A stretch of 64,000 nt of DNA from an uncultured bacterium. Lineage in GTDB: Bacteria; Bacillota; Clostridia; Lachnospirales; Lachnospiraceae. The stretch lies in assembly GCA_948467735.1 (NCBI GenBank), contig CAOKFN010000005.1, positions 62,001 to 126,000 of the forward strand, in the 5' to 3' direction. Position numbers and translations under genes: made by a program. The notes under the pieces are model-generated. The model was given only the letters and a program-made list of their open reading frames with translations. It was not told the origin of the DNA and did no database searches. Below are positions 1 to 8,401 of this stretch, piece by piece (position 1 is the first letter of the stretch; every line of letters begins with the position of its first letter).

Positions 1-323
1 TAAAATATGATTTAAGAGAGTATCCTAGATGGAAACAGGTAAAATGGTGCGTCCGGATTGACCGGAATAGTTTCATGCATGAATCCGATCTAAGGCTTCT
101 CCTCCTGCTGCCCATAGAAATTAAAAAGCATCCCCATGATTTAGGCGTTCTTCAGAAGTGTTTGATAAGCTTTAAAAATCAGGGAATGGATAGAGACGCC
201 ATGTTGAAAAATTTGGAGAAACTAAGGGCGGAAAGCGATTCCGGAACGGAGGATGTCTTATTGGAGTTGATGGATTTTGTTTCCGGATGGTGTGTTCCGG
301 CCCTGTCAGTTTATGAATCATAG
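1..323 (+). CDS. Hypothetical protein, C-terminal part (gene enters from left edge)
   Basis: The reading frame that ends at the stop at 321-323 is open to the window edge; the first complete codon is at position 3. The part upstream of the internal ATG at 75 translates to protein-like sequence (LREYPRWKQVKWCVRIDRNS). That ATG has no ribosome site in front of it, so I read this as the end of a longer gene. The visible part is about 107 residues, helical and leucine/lysine rich, with an IEIKKHPHDLGVLQKC segment and an acidic C-terminus. I do not recognise a catalytic motif. It resembles small Clostridia proteins of unknown role found near immunity genes, but that is only an impression. It ends 50 bases before alr. 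Confidence 0.6.
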   Translation, partial: KYDLREYPRWKQVKWCVRIDRNSFMHESDLRLLLLLPIEIKKHPHDLGVLQKCLISFKNQGMDRDAMLKNLEKLRAESDSGTEDVLLELMDFVSGWCVPALSVYES

Positions 324-373
324 CGGACATTAGAAAAAATGATAGAAGGAATTGCGGAAAGGAGTGAAGGGAA

Positions 374-1555
374 ATGGATGCAGTGAAAGGCTGGGAGAGC
401 TGTCAGAGGGCTTACGCGGAGATAAATCTGGACGCGATCGCAGGGAACGTGGAGCGGATGAAGGAAAATCTGACGCCGGGGACAAAGCTGCTGGGAGTGG
501 TGAAAGCGGATGGGTATGGTCATGGCAGCGTGCCTATTGCAAGGAGGCTGGAAGCGCTTCCGTATTTGTTCGGATTTGGAACCGCCACGGCGGAGGAAGC
601 GTTTTGTCTGCGGGAAGGAGGCGTGACAAAGCCCATTCTGGTTCTGGGATATTCTTTCCCATACGCGTATGAGAGGATGGCGGAGGAAGAGATTCGTCCG
701 ACGGTATTTCGCCGGGATGACATAGAGCCGTTACGGGCCGCCGCAGAGAAGGCGGGAAAACCTTTCCGGGTACATATCAAGGCGGACACGGGCATGAACA
801 GAATCGGCATTACTCCGGACGAAGCGGGCCTTGGCTTTGTAAAGGCTCTGGCGCGTCAGGAAGGGATTGAGGTAGAAGGCATTTTTACTCATTTTGCAAG
901 GGCGGACGAGGAGGATAAGTCAAATGCGGAAGAGCAGTTGAGAACTTTTCAAAATTTTCTTCATATGATAAAAGAGGAGCTTTCTTTGGAGATTCCCATA
1001 AAGCATTGTTCTAACAGCGCGGGTATTTTGGAAATGCGAGGGGCCGATATGGACATGGTGCGGGCGGGGATAGCAATGTATGGACTGAGCCCTTCGGGCA
1101 GGGAGGGGGACAGCGCCGTGTCTCTGCAGCCCGCGCTTTCCCTTTACAGCCGCATTGTCTATATCAAAACCATAGAGAAGGGGCAGTCGGTCAGCTACGG
1201 CGGCACCTTTACGGCCAAGAACCCCATGCGGATAGCAACAGTTCCGGTGGGCTATGGGGACGGGTATCCCAGAGAACTGTCCAACCGGGGGTATGTTCTG
1301 CTGCACGGCAGAAGGGCGCCCATTCTGGGCAGAATCTGCATGGATCAGTTTATGGTGGATGTGTCGGAGATTCCGGAGGCCGAAATGGGAGACAGAGTGG
1401 TGCTTTTGGGATATGACGGAGAGGAACATATCAGTGCGGAGCTTTTGGGAGAATTGTCGGGACGCTTTCACTATGAGCTGGTATGCGGCTTAAGCAGGCG
1501 GATTCCCAGAGTCTATGTGGAAAACGGGAGGGTGCTTACGGAACGAAAGATATAA
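374..1555 (+). CDS. alr: Alanine racemase
   Basis: PLP-dependent interconversion of L- and D-alanine in the cytoplasm, supplying D-Ala for peptidoglycan. 393 residues, normal for the family. The N-terminal TIM-barrel carries the PLP-lysine motif VVKADGYGHG with Lys44. The C-terminal beta domain carries SYGGTF, whose tyrosine (about residue 275) is the second catalytic base, and ICMDQFMVDVS. The ATG at 374 follows a GGAGTGAAGGGAA stretch at 360-373. It is followed after about 160 bases by a MazF-type RNase gene; in Bacillus alr also precedes the ndoAI/ndoA pair, so the order is conserved in part. No antitoxin gene is seen between the two. Confidence 0.96.
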   Translation: MDAVKGWESCQRAYAEINLDAIAGNVERMKENLTPGTKLLGVVKADGYGHGSVPIARRLEALPYLFGFGTATAEEAFCLREGGVTKPILVLGYSFPYAYERMAEEEIRPTVFRRDDIEPLRAAAEKAGKPFRVHIKADTGMNRIGITPDEAGLGFVKALARQEGIEVEGIFTHFARADEEDKSNAEEQLRTFQNFLHMIKEELSLEIPIKHCSNSAGILEMRGADMDMVRAGIAMYGLSPSGREGDSAVSLQPALSLYSRIVYIKTIEKGQSVSYGGTFTAKNPMRIATVPVGYGDGYPRELSNRGYVLLHGRRAPILGRICMDQFMVDVSEIPEAEMGDRVVLLGYDGEEHISAELLGELSGRFHYELVCGLSRRIPRVYVENGRVLTERKI

Positions 1556-1718
1556 AACAGGAAGCAAAATAAGAAGAGCATTCCTAAGAAAGTTGAATAA
1601 CTCTTTAAAAGCCGGCAATACTACCTTACATATAGTAAAATAGCAATGCCGCAGAGCGCAGTATTTGACCTGTCCGGACTTGTTCGCTGTCTGCGGAATC
1701 GTGGATTTGGAGGCAAAA

Positions 1719-2063
1719 ATGAGACGAGGAGATGTTTATTACGCAGACCTTAGGCCGGTGGTCGGTTCGGAACAGGGAGGAATCAGGCCGGTATTAATTG
1801 TGCAGAATGATGTGGGAAACAAACACAGCCCCACGGTGATCTGTGCCGCAATTACCTCGAAGATGAACAAGGCGAAGCTGCCCACACATATTGAATTAAA
1901 CGCGTCGATGTATGATATGGATAAGGATTCCGTGGTCCTTTTAGAACAGCTGCGCACCATTGACAAGAAACGACTGAAGGATAAGGTATGCCATTTGGAT
2001 GGCGATATTATGAAAAAAGTAGACAGGGCCTTGATGGTAAGTCTGGAACTGGATGTTACATAA
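1719..2063 (+). CDS. ndoA: MazF/PemK-family mRNA interferase (NdoA/EndoA-like)
   Basis: Sequence-specific endoribonuclease of the MazF/PemK family, 114 residues from the ATG at 1719. I chose that start because TGGAGG lies 6 bases upstream and the family N-terminus MRRGDVYYADLRP follows at once; an in-frame start at 1665 would add 18 unrelated residues. Visible family signatures are the G-GIRPVLIVQND loop and the VICAAITSK strand, plus the C-terminal LEQLRTIDKKRL. In Bacillus this toxin is paired with the antitoxin NdoAI just upstream. Here the 163 bases between alr and this gene show no convincing antitoxin ORF, so the partner is missing or elsewhere. Confidence 0.92.
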   Translation: MRRGDVYYADLRPVVGSEQGGIRPVLIVQNDVGNKHSPTVICAAITSKMNKAKLPTHIELNASMYDMDKDSVVLLEQLRTIDKKRLKDKVCHLDGDIMKKVDRALMVSLELDVT

Positions 2064-2073
2064 AAGGCAGTTC

Positions 2074-2103
2074 TTGACGAACACAAGGCAGTTATGGTAT
2101 ATT
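2074..2103 (+). promoter_or_regulatory. Sigma-A-type promoter for the CNNM/CBS gene
   Basis: TTGACG at 2074-2079, an 18-base spacer and TATATT at 2098-2103. The spacing fits a vegetative promoter, and the next gene starts 60 bases downstream. Confidence 0.6.
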
Positions 2104-2165
2104 GTAGAATTAGGGACCTCACATAAGATATGGTTCCGAGAAAAGTTTTGGAGGAAAGTATAAAA

Positions 2166-3530
2166 ATGGACGGGCCTATTGCCGGTATAATTTTTTTCAT
2201 CGTACTGCTTTTGATTGATGTATTTTTCTATGGCTTTGGAGCGGCCTTAAGCTCCCTGAACGAAAAGGAAATAGAAAGGAGGGCTGAGGAAGATAAGGAT
2301 AAAAAATCAATCAAGCTGAGGGCCATTATCAGTGATCCGGCAGAGTATGAAAATACGGTGCAGCTGATTACCACATTGATTAACATCATCCTCGGAGCGG
2401 TCCACCTGAGTCTGCTGCTTCGGAATTTATCCCAAGGACTGCAGTTTGTGGCGGAAAATCAATTCCGGCTGGAGGCGCTTCCCGCAGGACTTGTGATGGC
2501 GATTGCAGCAGTGATTTCCACCTGTCTGCTTTTGTACATAACCCTTACCATCGGCGTTCTGCTGCCGAAGAAAATTGCGGTGAGAGTTCCGGAAAAGTGG
2601 GCCTATGCCTGCATTATGCCCGTATTTTTTGTGACAAAAATGTTTGCTCCTTTTACGGGATTGGTCACTGTTACCGCCAAGGGAATCTTAAGGATTTTCG
2701 GCGTCAGCGGCAATGCGGGCGGGATTGATGTGGCGGAGGAAATTATCAGCATGGTAAACGAAGGCCATGAGCAGGGGCTGATTCAGGCCAGCGAGGCGGA
2801 GATGATTTCCAATATTTTTGAACTTGGGGACAAGGAAGCGCAGGATATTATGACTCATAGAAGAAATATTGTGGCCATTGACGCGGACACCATGCTGAAG
2901 GACGCAATTACTTTCATGATGGAGGGCAAAAACAGCCGTTATCCCGTCTATGAGGAAAATATTGACCACATCATCGGTATTCTGCATCTGAAGGACGCCA
3001 TGCGTTATCATGAGAAAGACAATAAAATGAACTGTCCTTTGAGGGATCTGGAGGGCTTGATGCGGGAGCCTTGTTTTGTTCCCCAGACCAAAAATATTGA
3101 CGAGCTGTTTCGCGAGATGCAGGCCGGGAAGCTGCAGATGGTCATCGTGGTGGATGAATACGGGCAGACGGACGGATTGGTTGCCATGGAGGACATTCTG
3201 GAGGAGATTGTCGGAAATATCATGGACGAGTATGATGAAGACATCGAACATATCGAGGAGAGGGGCAAGGACGAGTATGTCATTGAAGGCAAGACCCCGT
3301 TGGAAGAATTGGAGGAGCGGTTCGGAATCCCTTTTGAAGACGAGGAGTTCGAGACGCTGAACGGCTTTCTGATTTCGAGGCTGGACAAGATCCCCGAGCC
3401 GGACGAGCAGTTTGATGTGGATTATAAGGGCTTTAATTTCAAGATACTTTCGGTTGAGAACAAAATGATTCAGAGCGTGCTTGTGACAAGGCTCCCCGAG
3501 GAAGCGCAGGAAGAGGAGAAAGAGTCGTAG
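2166..3530 (+). CDS. CNNM/CBS-pair/CorC-HlyC domain membrane protein (hemolysin C family)
   Basis: Integral membrane protein of the CNNM/YhdP/TlyC type, proposed to export or sense divalent cations such as Mg. 454 residues from the ATG at 2166, placed after TTTGGAGG; the in-frame ATG at 2130 lacks such a site. N-terminal transmembrane segments cover about residues 5-25, 60-80, 95-120 and 135-160. Then come two CBS motifs (MTHRRNIVAIDAD, then VPQTKNIDELF) and a C-terminal CorC/HlyC domain starting near YVIEGKTPLEELEERFG. The charged tail EEAQEEEKES is typical. It has its own promoter and is followed by yebC after 44 bases. Transport specificity cannot be read from sequence. Confidence 0.88.
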   Translation: MDGPIAGIIFFIVLLLIDVFFYGFGAALSSLNEKEIERRAEEDKDKKSIKLRAIISDPAEYENTVQLITTLINIILGAVHLSLLLRNLSQGLQFVAENQFRLEALPAGLVMAIAAVISTCLLLYITLTIGVLLPKKIAVRVPEKWAYACIMPVFFVTKMFAPFTGLVTVTAKGILRIFGVSGNAGGIDVAEEIISMVNEGHEQGLIQASEAEMISNIFELGDKEAQDIMTHRRNIVAIDADTMLKDAITFMMEGKNSRYPVYEENIDHIIGILHLKDAMRYHEKDNKMNCPLRDLEGLMREPCFVPQTKNIDELFREMQAGKLQMVIVVDEYGQTDGLVAMEDILEEIVGNIMDEYDEDIEHIEERGKDEYVIEGKTPLEELEERFGIPFEDEEFETLNGFLISRLDKIPEPDEQFDVDYKGFNFKILSVENKMIQSVLVTRLPEEAQEEEKES

Positions 3531-3574
3531 GGGCGCTGTAGTGTAGGAACGGCACTGGAATAGGAGAAGAAGAT

Positions 3575-4303
3575 ATGTCAGGACATTCTAAATTTGCGAA
3601 CATAAAGCACAAAAAAGAGAGAAACGATGCGGCCAAGGGAAAGATCTTTACGATTATCGGCAGAGAAATTGCGGTGGCGGTTAAGGATGGCGGACCGGAT
3701 CCTAACAATAATTTTAAGCTGGCCACCGTAATCGCCAAGGCGAAGGCCAATAATATGCCCAATGATACCATTGAGAGAGGAATCAAAAAGGCGGCGGGCG
3801 ATGTGGGCAATGTGAATTATGAGTATGTGACTTATGAAGGCTATGGGCCAAACGGCATTGCGATTATCGTGGACGCCCTTACCGACAATAAGAATCGCAC
3901 CGCGGCAAATGTCAGGAGCGCTTTTACGAAAGGGCAGGGCAATATCGGAACTCCCGGCTGCGTATCTTTTATGTTTGACAAGAAAGGCCAGATTATCATT
4001 GACAGGGAAGAATGCGAGATGGAACCGGACGACCTGATGATGACGGCTTTGGATGCGGGGGCGGAAGACTTTGGCGAAGAGGAGGACAGCTTTGAGGTGC
4101 TGACCGATCCGGATCATCTGGAGGAGGTGCGCAAGGCGTTAGAGGATGCGGGCATTCCTATGATGAGTGCGGAAGTGACCATGATTCCGCAGAATTATAC
4201 TGTGCTGACAGATGAAACCGCAGTGAAGAATCTTCAGAGAATATTGGATATGCTGGAGGATGACGACGATGTTCAGGCAGTGTATCATAACTGGGAGGAA
4301 TAA
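3575..4303 (+). CDS. yebC: YebC/PmpR-family DNA-binding regulatory protein
   Basis: Family of conserved cytoplasmic proteins described as transcriptional regulators and, more recently, as aids to translation of proline-rich stretches. 242 residues, full length. It opens with the hallmark MSGHSKFANIKHKKERNDA, followed by GKIFTIIGREI and NNFKLATVIAKAKANNMP. The middle domain has the YEGYGPNG motif and the acidic C-terminal domain ends in DDDDVQAVYHNWEE. The ATG at 3575 follows AGGAGAAGAAGAT. It probably shares the transcript of the preceding CNNM gene. Confidence 0.95.
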   Translation: MSGHSKFANIKHKKERNDAAKGKIFTIIGREIAVAVKDGGPDPNNNFKLATVIAKAKANNMPNDTIERGIKKAAGDVGNVNYEYVTYEGYGPNGIAIIVDALTDNKNRTAANVRSAFTKGQGNIGTPGCVSFMFDKKGQIIIDREECEMEPDDLMMTALDAGAEDFGEEEDSFEVLTDPDHLEEVRKALEDAGIPMMSAEVTMIPQNYTVLTDETAVKNLQRILDMLEDDDDVQAVYHNWEE

Positions 4304-4358
4304 AAGTTTTTAGGGCAGAGTACAGCTTTTTAAGGAAGACTGTCTGTGAAAGAGGAAG

Positions 4359-4553
4359 ATGAGAAAGCTTTGGGACAGGCCGCTTAAAAGGTAAGAAATG
4401 AGAAAGCTTTAGGACAGGACGCTTAAAAGGTAAGAAATGAGAAAGCTTTAGGACAGGCCGCTTAAAAGGTAAGAAATGAGAAAGCTTTAGGGCAGGACGC
4501 CTCAAGGGTGAGAAATGAGAAAGCTTTAGGGCAGGATGTCGTAAAGGTGAGTT
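4359..4553 (+). repeat. 39-bp direct tandem repeat, five copies
   Basis: Five head-to-tail units of exactly 39 bases start at 4359, 4398, 4437, 4476 and 4515. Each begins ATGAGAAAGCTTT and contains a GGACAGG or GGGCAGG core; copies 1-3 are nearly identical and 4-5 drift. They fill most of the 286-base gap between yebC and the glycosyltransferase gene. The period is divisible by three and a minus-strand frame stays open through it, but no ribosome site or start supports coding. Best read as a minisatellite. Confidence 0.9.
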
Positions 4554-4589
4554 AAGACAGAACACTTGAGAATGAGGAAGTGAGGGTTT

Positions 4590-5549
4590 ATGGATAAGCT
4601 TGCAGTGGTGGTTCCTTGTTACAATGAGGAGGAGGTGTTACAGCTTGCTTCCAAAGCACTGAGAGAGGTACTGGACGATTTGGTGCAGAAGGGCAAGATT
4701 GCCGAGGACAGTTTTCTGCTGTTTGTGAATGACGGCAGCAGGGATCGTACTTGGGAGTTGATAGAAGAAGAGCACAGGGAGCATCCTGTTCAAGTAAAGG
4801 GTGTTAAGCTGGCAGGCAATGTGGGACATCAGTTTGCGTTGACGGCCGGATTGATAACCGCTAAAGACATGAGCGATGTGACCATTTCCATCGATGCGGA
4901 CCTTCAGGATGATGTGGCGGTCATCGAGGAAATGATAGACAAGTTCCATGGGGGCAGCGATATTGTGTATGGCGTCAGGCGTGAGCGCAAAACGGATACT
5001 TTTTTCAAACGCACCACAGCGCAGGCATTCTATAGAATGATGAGCCTGATGGGAGTGAAAACCGTATACAATCATGCGGATTTCCGATTAATGTCCAAAC
5101 GGGCGGTGGAAGAGTTCTCAAAATATAAAGAGACTAATTTATTTCTGCGGGGTATGATGCCTTTGATCGGTTATCAGACGGATTCTGTCTTTTATGATCG
5201 CAAAGAGCGTGCGGCGGGGGAGTCGAAATATCCGCTGAAGAAAATGCTGGCTCTTGCTTTCAACGGAATTTCCTCCTTCAGCGTGAAGCCTATCAGCCTC
5301 ATTCTGGGGCTGGGCGTGTTTATTATCATTGTGTCGCTGCTGGCGCTTTTGTATGCGCTGATTTCTTATTTTACCGGGCATGTGGTGGCAGGATGGACTT
5401 CGCTGATTTTGTCTATTTGGTTCCTTGGGGGCCTGCAGCTGCTGGCTATCGGCATGGTGGGACAGTATATCGGAAAGATTTATATCGAAGTGAAACAGCG
5501 GCCCCGCTATAACATTGAGAAAGTGCTGGGAGATGAACGGGAAGAATAA
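4590..5549 (+). CDS. Family 2 glycosyltransferase, polyprenyl-phosphate sugar transferase type
   Basis: Cytoplasmic GT-A catalytic domain with two C-terminal membrane helices, like DPM1/GtrB/ArnC/CsbB enzymes that load a sugar from a nucleotide donor onto undecaprenyl phosphate. 319 residues. The N-terminus LAVVVPCYNEEEVL is the donor-binding strand; SIDADLQDD holds the metal-binding DxD (residues 102-104). Downstream HADFRLMSKRAVE and the two helices (about 229-255 and 262-290) are typical of the subgroup. The ATG follows GAGGAAGTGAGGGTTT. The next gene overlaps its end by 17 bases, so the two are probably co-translated and may act together in decorating a cell-envelope polymer (inference). 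Confidence 0.9.
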   Translation: MDKLAVVVPCYNEEEVLQLASKALREVLDDLVQKGKIAEDSFLLFVNDGSRDRTWELIEEEHREHPVQVKGVKLAGNVGHQFALTAGLITAKDMSDVTISIDADLQDDVAVIEEMIDKFHGGSDIVYGVRRERKTDTFFKRTTAQAFYRMMSLMGVKTVYNHADFRLMSKRAVEEFSKYKETNLFLRGMMPLIGYQTDSVFYDRKERAAGESKYPLKKMLALAFNGISSFSVKPISLILGLGVFIIIVSLLALLYALISYFTGHVVAGWTSLILSIWFLGGLQLLAIGMVGQYIGKIYIEVKQRPRYNIEKVLGDEREE

Positions 5550-7377
5550 AGTATTTCGTTATCTGATATGGTTTTTGTACACGCTGCTGACGGGCACCCT
5601 GCTGTCAGGACTGGTAAGTGTGTTTTGTGTGAGGGAAGGGCTTGCGGCTTATTGGGGGGTCCTGATTGCCGCATTGTACTCCGCTGCGGCGGGCGTATGT
5701 GTATTTCTGATGAATCGGGCGGAGCTGGGCTCTTCTTTCGCCGCCGGAAAATATCGAATTCTGCTCCGGGTGCTGGAAGCGGCGGCCGCGATTGTCTTTC
5801 TGGGTGTGGGACTGCGGCTTAGAATAGAGGGTGTGGACAGTGCGAAAGAGTGGATGATCTATTATGAAATAATACAAGCCGCAGAGGGAGGGGATATTCC
5901 GCGGATGGCTCATGGCGCCGTCTATGCGTACCTTCGGCTTCTTCAATTTGTCTTGAATTTCTTTGAAAATCAGTTTGCGGCAGGTATCTGGTTGCAAATC
6001 CTGCTGCAGACCGCAGCGCTTCTTGGATTGTATTTTGTAGTGAGAAAGACGGCGGGCGTCACCGCGGCTTTGGTAATGCTGGCTTTCAGTATGTGTACGC
6101 CCTATATGGTGCAGAACTCCCTTCTGTTATCGCCGGAAATGCTGTATTTCTGCTTATTGACAGCGGTGACAGTATTGACGGCGAAATGCGGCAGAAGGCT
6201 GAGGCCGCCGCTTTTTCTGCTCATAGGAATTTTAACGGGCCTGTGTACTTATCTGGATGTGATGGGAGTTCTGCTCTTCATTCCGGCAGCGGCGGTTATT
6301 TTCCGGCGGCGTGAAGAGGATGCGGAAAAAGAGGCTGCTGCGAAGGAAGCGGGGGCCGCAGAAACAGCGGAAGTTAGAAAAGGAACAGAAGCCGCAGAAA
6401 TAGGGGGGATTACGAAAGGAGCAGGAGATGTAGAGATAGCGGGGACTTTGAAAAAGACAAGGTCTGTGAAAAAAACGGCGGCAGTCCTGTTGTGGCTGGC
6501 GGGAGCCTGCTTAGGGTTTTGGGCCTGTGTTTTCTGGAACGCCGCATTCGGCGGCGAGTCAGTGCGGGAAGCGGTACAGGGCTGGCTTATGCTGTATCAG
6601 CCGGATAGCTTTCAGGTGCCTGCGGTTATGAGCGGCGCTTGTTCCGAGCTGGAAGGCATTGTTCTGCTGGGATTGATGATATTCGGCGTCTTTAGTTTCT
6701 GGTGCAATCCCCAAAAGGAACGTATTTCATTATGGATGCTGGCGGTTATGAGTGTTATGCTGGCGGCTTGTTTTGATATTTTTACAAATGAAATGCCGGG
6801 ATATTTTTATTTGTATGTATTGTTTGTGGTGCTGGCAGGCATAGGAGTGGGGCAGTGTTTTTACGGCGGGCCGCCGGAAACGGAGGATGCGGCCGTCCGC
6901 GGGCAGGTCGAGAAGCTGCCCAAGGATGAAGGAAAAGGCCCCCAATTCCCGGAGAATGGGCCCGAAGGTGCGGGGAATCGTCAGGAAGCATCGTCGGCCG
7001 GGCCAAGAGGTGCGGGGAATCGTCAGGAAGCATCGTCGGATGGGCCAAGAGGTGCGGGAAATCGTCAGGAAGCATCATCGGACGGGTCGGGGGCCGGGCA
7101 GAATCGTGAGAATCCCATGGCGGCCGGGCCGGATTCTGCGAAAATGAGAGGGAATGGATTGGAAAGACCGGGGGCAGGCAGCGGAGACATGAAGGAAATT
7201 GGATGGAAAGAACCTGCGGAGGACAAGAATTCGGAAAGACAGATGAATTTTATTGAAAATCCGCTTCCTCTTCCGAAAAAGCATGTAAAGCGTGTTATGG
7301 ACTACTCATTGGAATCGGCATCGGCGAAAGAGGATTTCGATCATCCGACGGCATCGGACGATGATTTTGACATTTGA
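5533..7377 (+). CDS. Polytopic membrane protein, possible GT-C glycosyltransferase, with repeat tail
   Basis: 614 residues from the ATG at 5533 (GGGAG just upstream), overlapping the GT2 gene. About ten hydrophobic segments lie between residues 8 and 440, interrupted near 260-310 by a charged Ala/Glu/Lys-rich loop. The C-terminal 170 residues are hydrophilic and low in complexity. They include a 14-residue block (RGAGNRQEASSDGP type) repeated about three times, encoded by 42-base repeats between about 6960 and 7085. The arrangement (GT2 enzyme followed by a large membrane protein) suggests a transferase using the polyprenyl-linked sugar, but I see no certain catalytic motif. Function is inferred from context only. 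Confidence 0.7.
   Translation: MNGKNKVFRYLIWFLYTLLTGTLLSGLVSVFCVREGLAAYWGVLIAALYSAAAGVCVFLMNRAELGSSFAAGKYRILLRVLEAAAAIVFLGVGLRLRIEGVDSAKEWMIYYEIIQAAEGGDIPRMAHGAVYAYLRLLQFVLNFFENQFAAGIWLQILLQTAALLGLYFVVRKTAGVTAALVMLAFSMCTPYMVQNSLLLSPEMLYFCLLTAVTVLTAKCGRRLRPPLFLLIGILTGLCTYLDVMGVLLFIPAAAVIFRRREEDAEKEAAAKEAGAAETAEVRKGTEAAEIGGITKGAGDVEIAGTLKKTRSVKKTAAVLLWLAGACLGFWACVFWNAAFGGESVREAVQGWLMLYQPDSFQVPAVMSGACSELEGIVLLGLMIFGVFSFWCNPQKERISLWMLAVMSVMLAACFDIFTNEMPGYFYLYVLFVVLAGIGVGQCFYGGPPETEDAAVRGQVEKLPKDEGKGPQFPENGPEGAGNRQEASSAGPRGAGNRQEASSDGPRGAGNRQEASSDGSGAGQNRENPMAAGPDSAKMRGNGLERPGAGSGDMKEIGWKEPAEDKNSERQMNFIENPLPLPKKHVKRVMDYSLESASAKEDFDHPTASDDDFDI
6960..7085 (+). repeat. 42-bp in-frame tandem repeat inside the membrane-protein gene
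   Basis: Three near-identical 42-base units centred on GCGGGGAATCGTCAGGAAGC encode repeated GNRQEASS blocks. The period keeps the frame, so copy-number change would lengthen or shorten the cytosolic or extracytosolic tail without breaking the gene. Confidence 0.8.
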
Positions 7378-7397
7378 AAAAGGGAGGAAATTGTAAT

Positions 7398-8354
7398 ATG
7401 GAATCATTGTCAGAGATTCGTTCACGCATAGAAGCGCTTGGAATGGATTTTGAATTTATGGGAACGATTAAGACGAGCATGAACGGGGTAGAACGGGAAA
7501 CATGGCTTTTGGAATATAAGGGGGCGCAGTTTGTCTTTGTTTCCGGCCGGAAAAATGTTGTTCTGGGCTGGGATACGGCCAAGTGTCCTTTGGGCGAAGG
7601 GGTATTGGAGGGTCTGCGGGAAGAATTTGAAGCAGAACGGGAGCATTGCGAGGAAGAACTGGAGGTCCTGCAAAGCGATTATCAGGATCGGATTGCAGAA
7701 GCGAATGCTGACGGCGATTGTACAAAGGCGGAGAAACTGGCCGCAGAACGTGCGGAAGAATTGGAAATTTGGCAGAAGGAGCTGGTGGAAGGCGGGTGTG
7801 CGAGCTGGGAGAACTATATGGCCAAATGGAATGAAAATCTGGCCCGGTGCTTATCGCCGCTGCGCACGGCTGATATTGGGGATATGCTTGTAGAAGTGGA
7901 CAGCCGTTACATAGAAAAGGACGCCCCGTCCTTAAAGGAGGCCGTCCGTTTGCTGAAAGAAGGCCCTTTTACGCTGGCTTCGGAGGATGAGTGGGAATAT
8001 CTCTGCAGCGGCGGTACGCGGACATTGTTCCGCTGGGGAGATACGCTAAAGGATGTATTGGATGAGATTTACGATGTGGGCTGTGACTGCGGGGATGAGG
8101 AGGAAACGGAGGAAGAAACATCGTCCATGCTGGGACCCAACATGCTGGGGCTGCGTATCGCTTATGATTCTTATAAAAACGAAATAATAGACAATACACA
8201 GTATACCAAAGGCGGGGACGGCGGCTGTTCTCTCTGCGGGGGAGACGGCCCCATATATGTCCTGCCCTGCTATACGGCGTTCTATCGCCAGAAGGACCAT
8301 GTGGAGCCGTTATCGGACAATTATTATTGTTACCGCCGGATTATCCGGCTGTAG
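7398..8354 (+). CDS. Hypothetical protein with a divergent FGE/sulfatase-modifying-factor-like C-terminus
   Basis: 318 residues from the ATG at 7398, preceded by GGGAGGAAATTGTAAT. Residues 70-130 are very acidic and probably helical. From about residue 185 the sequence recalls the formylglycine-generating-enzyme fold: TLASEDEWEYLCSGG (family form LPTEAEWEYAARGG, SEDEWEY at 195-201), then FRWGD, NMLGL near 248 (family NxFGL) and a final YCYRRIIRL (family GFRLVR). The loops that carry the active-site cysteines in FGE enzymes are not recognisable, although CDCGDEE and CSLCGG add cysteines. I infer an inactive or repurposed fold. No sulfatase gene lies nearby. Confidence 0.6.
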   Translation: MESLSEIRSRIEALGMDFEFMGTIKTSMNGVERETWLLEYKGAQFVFVSGRKNVVLGWDTAKCPLGEGVLEGLREEFEAEREHCEEELEVLQSDYQDRIAEANADGDCTKAEKLAAERAEELEIWQKELVEGGCASWENYMAKWNENLARCLSPLRTADIGDMLVEVDSRYIEKDAPSLKEAVRLLKEGPFTLASEDEWEYLCSGGTRTLFRWGDTLKDVLDEIYDVGCDCGDEEETEEETSSMLGPNMLGLRIAYDSYKNEIIDNTQYTKGGDGGCSLCGGDGPIYVLPCYTAFYRQKDHVEPLSDNYYCYRRIIRL

Positions 8355-8401
8355 TCGCTCGTGAGTATAACAGACTATAAATTTGATGGGAGCAAGATGC
8401 C

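Noticed and set aside
4359..4553. Possible CRISPR array
   Set aside because: Units are contiguous with no unique spacers; it is a plain tandem repeat.
4158..4565. Minus-strand frame with 13-residue repeats (KLSHFLPFKRPV type)
   Set aside because: It merely translates the 39-bp minisatellite, overlaps yebC antisense and has no ribosome site.
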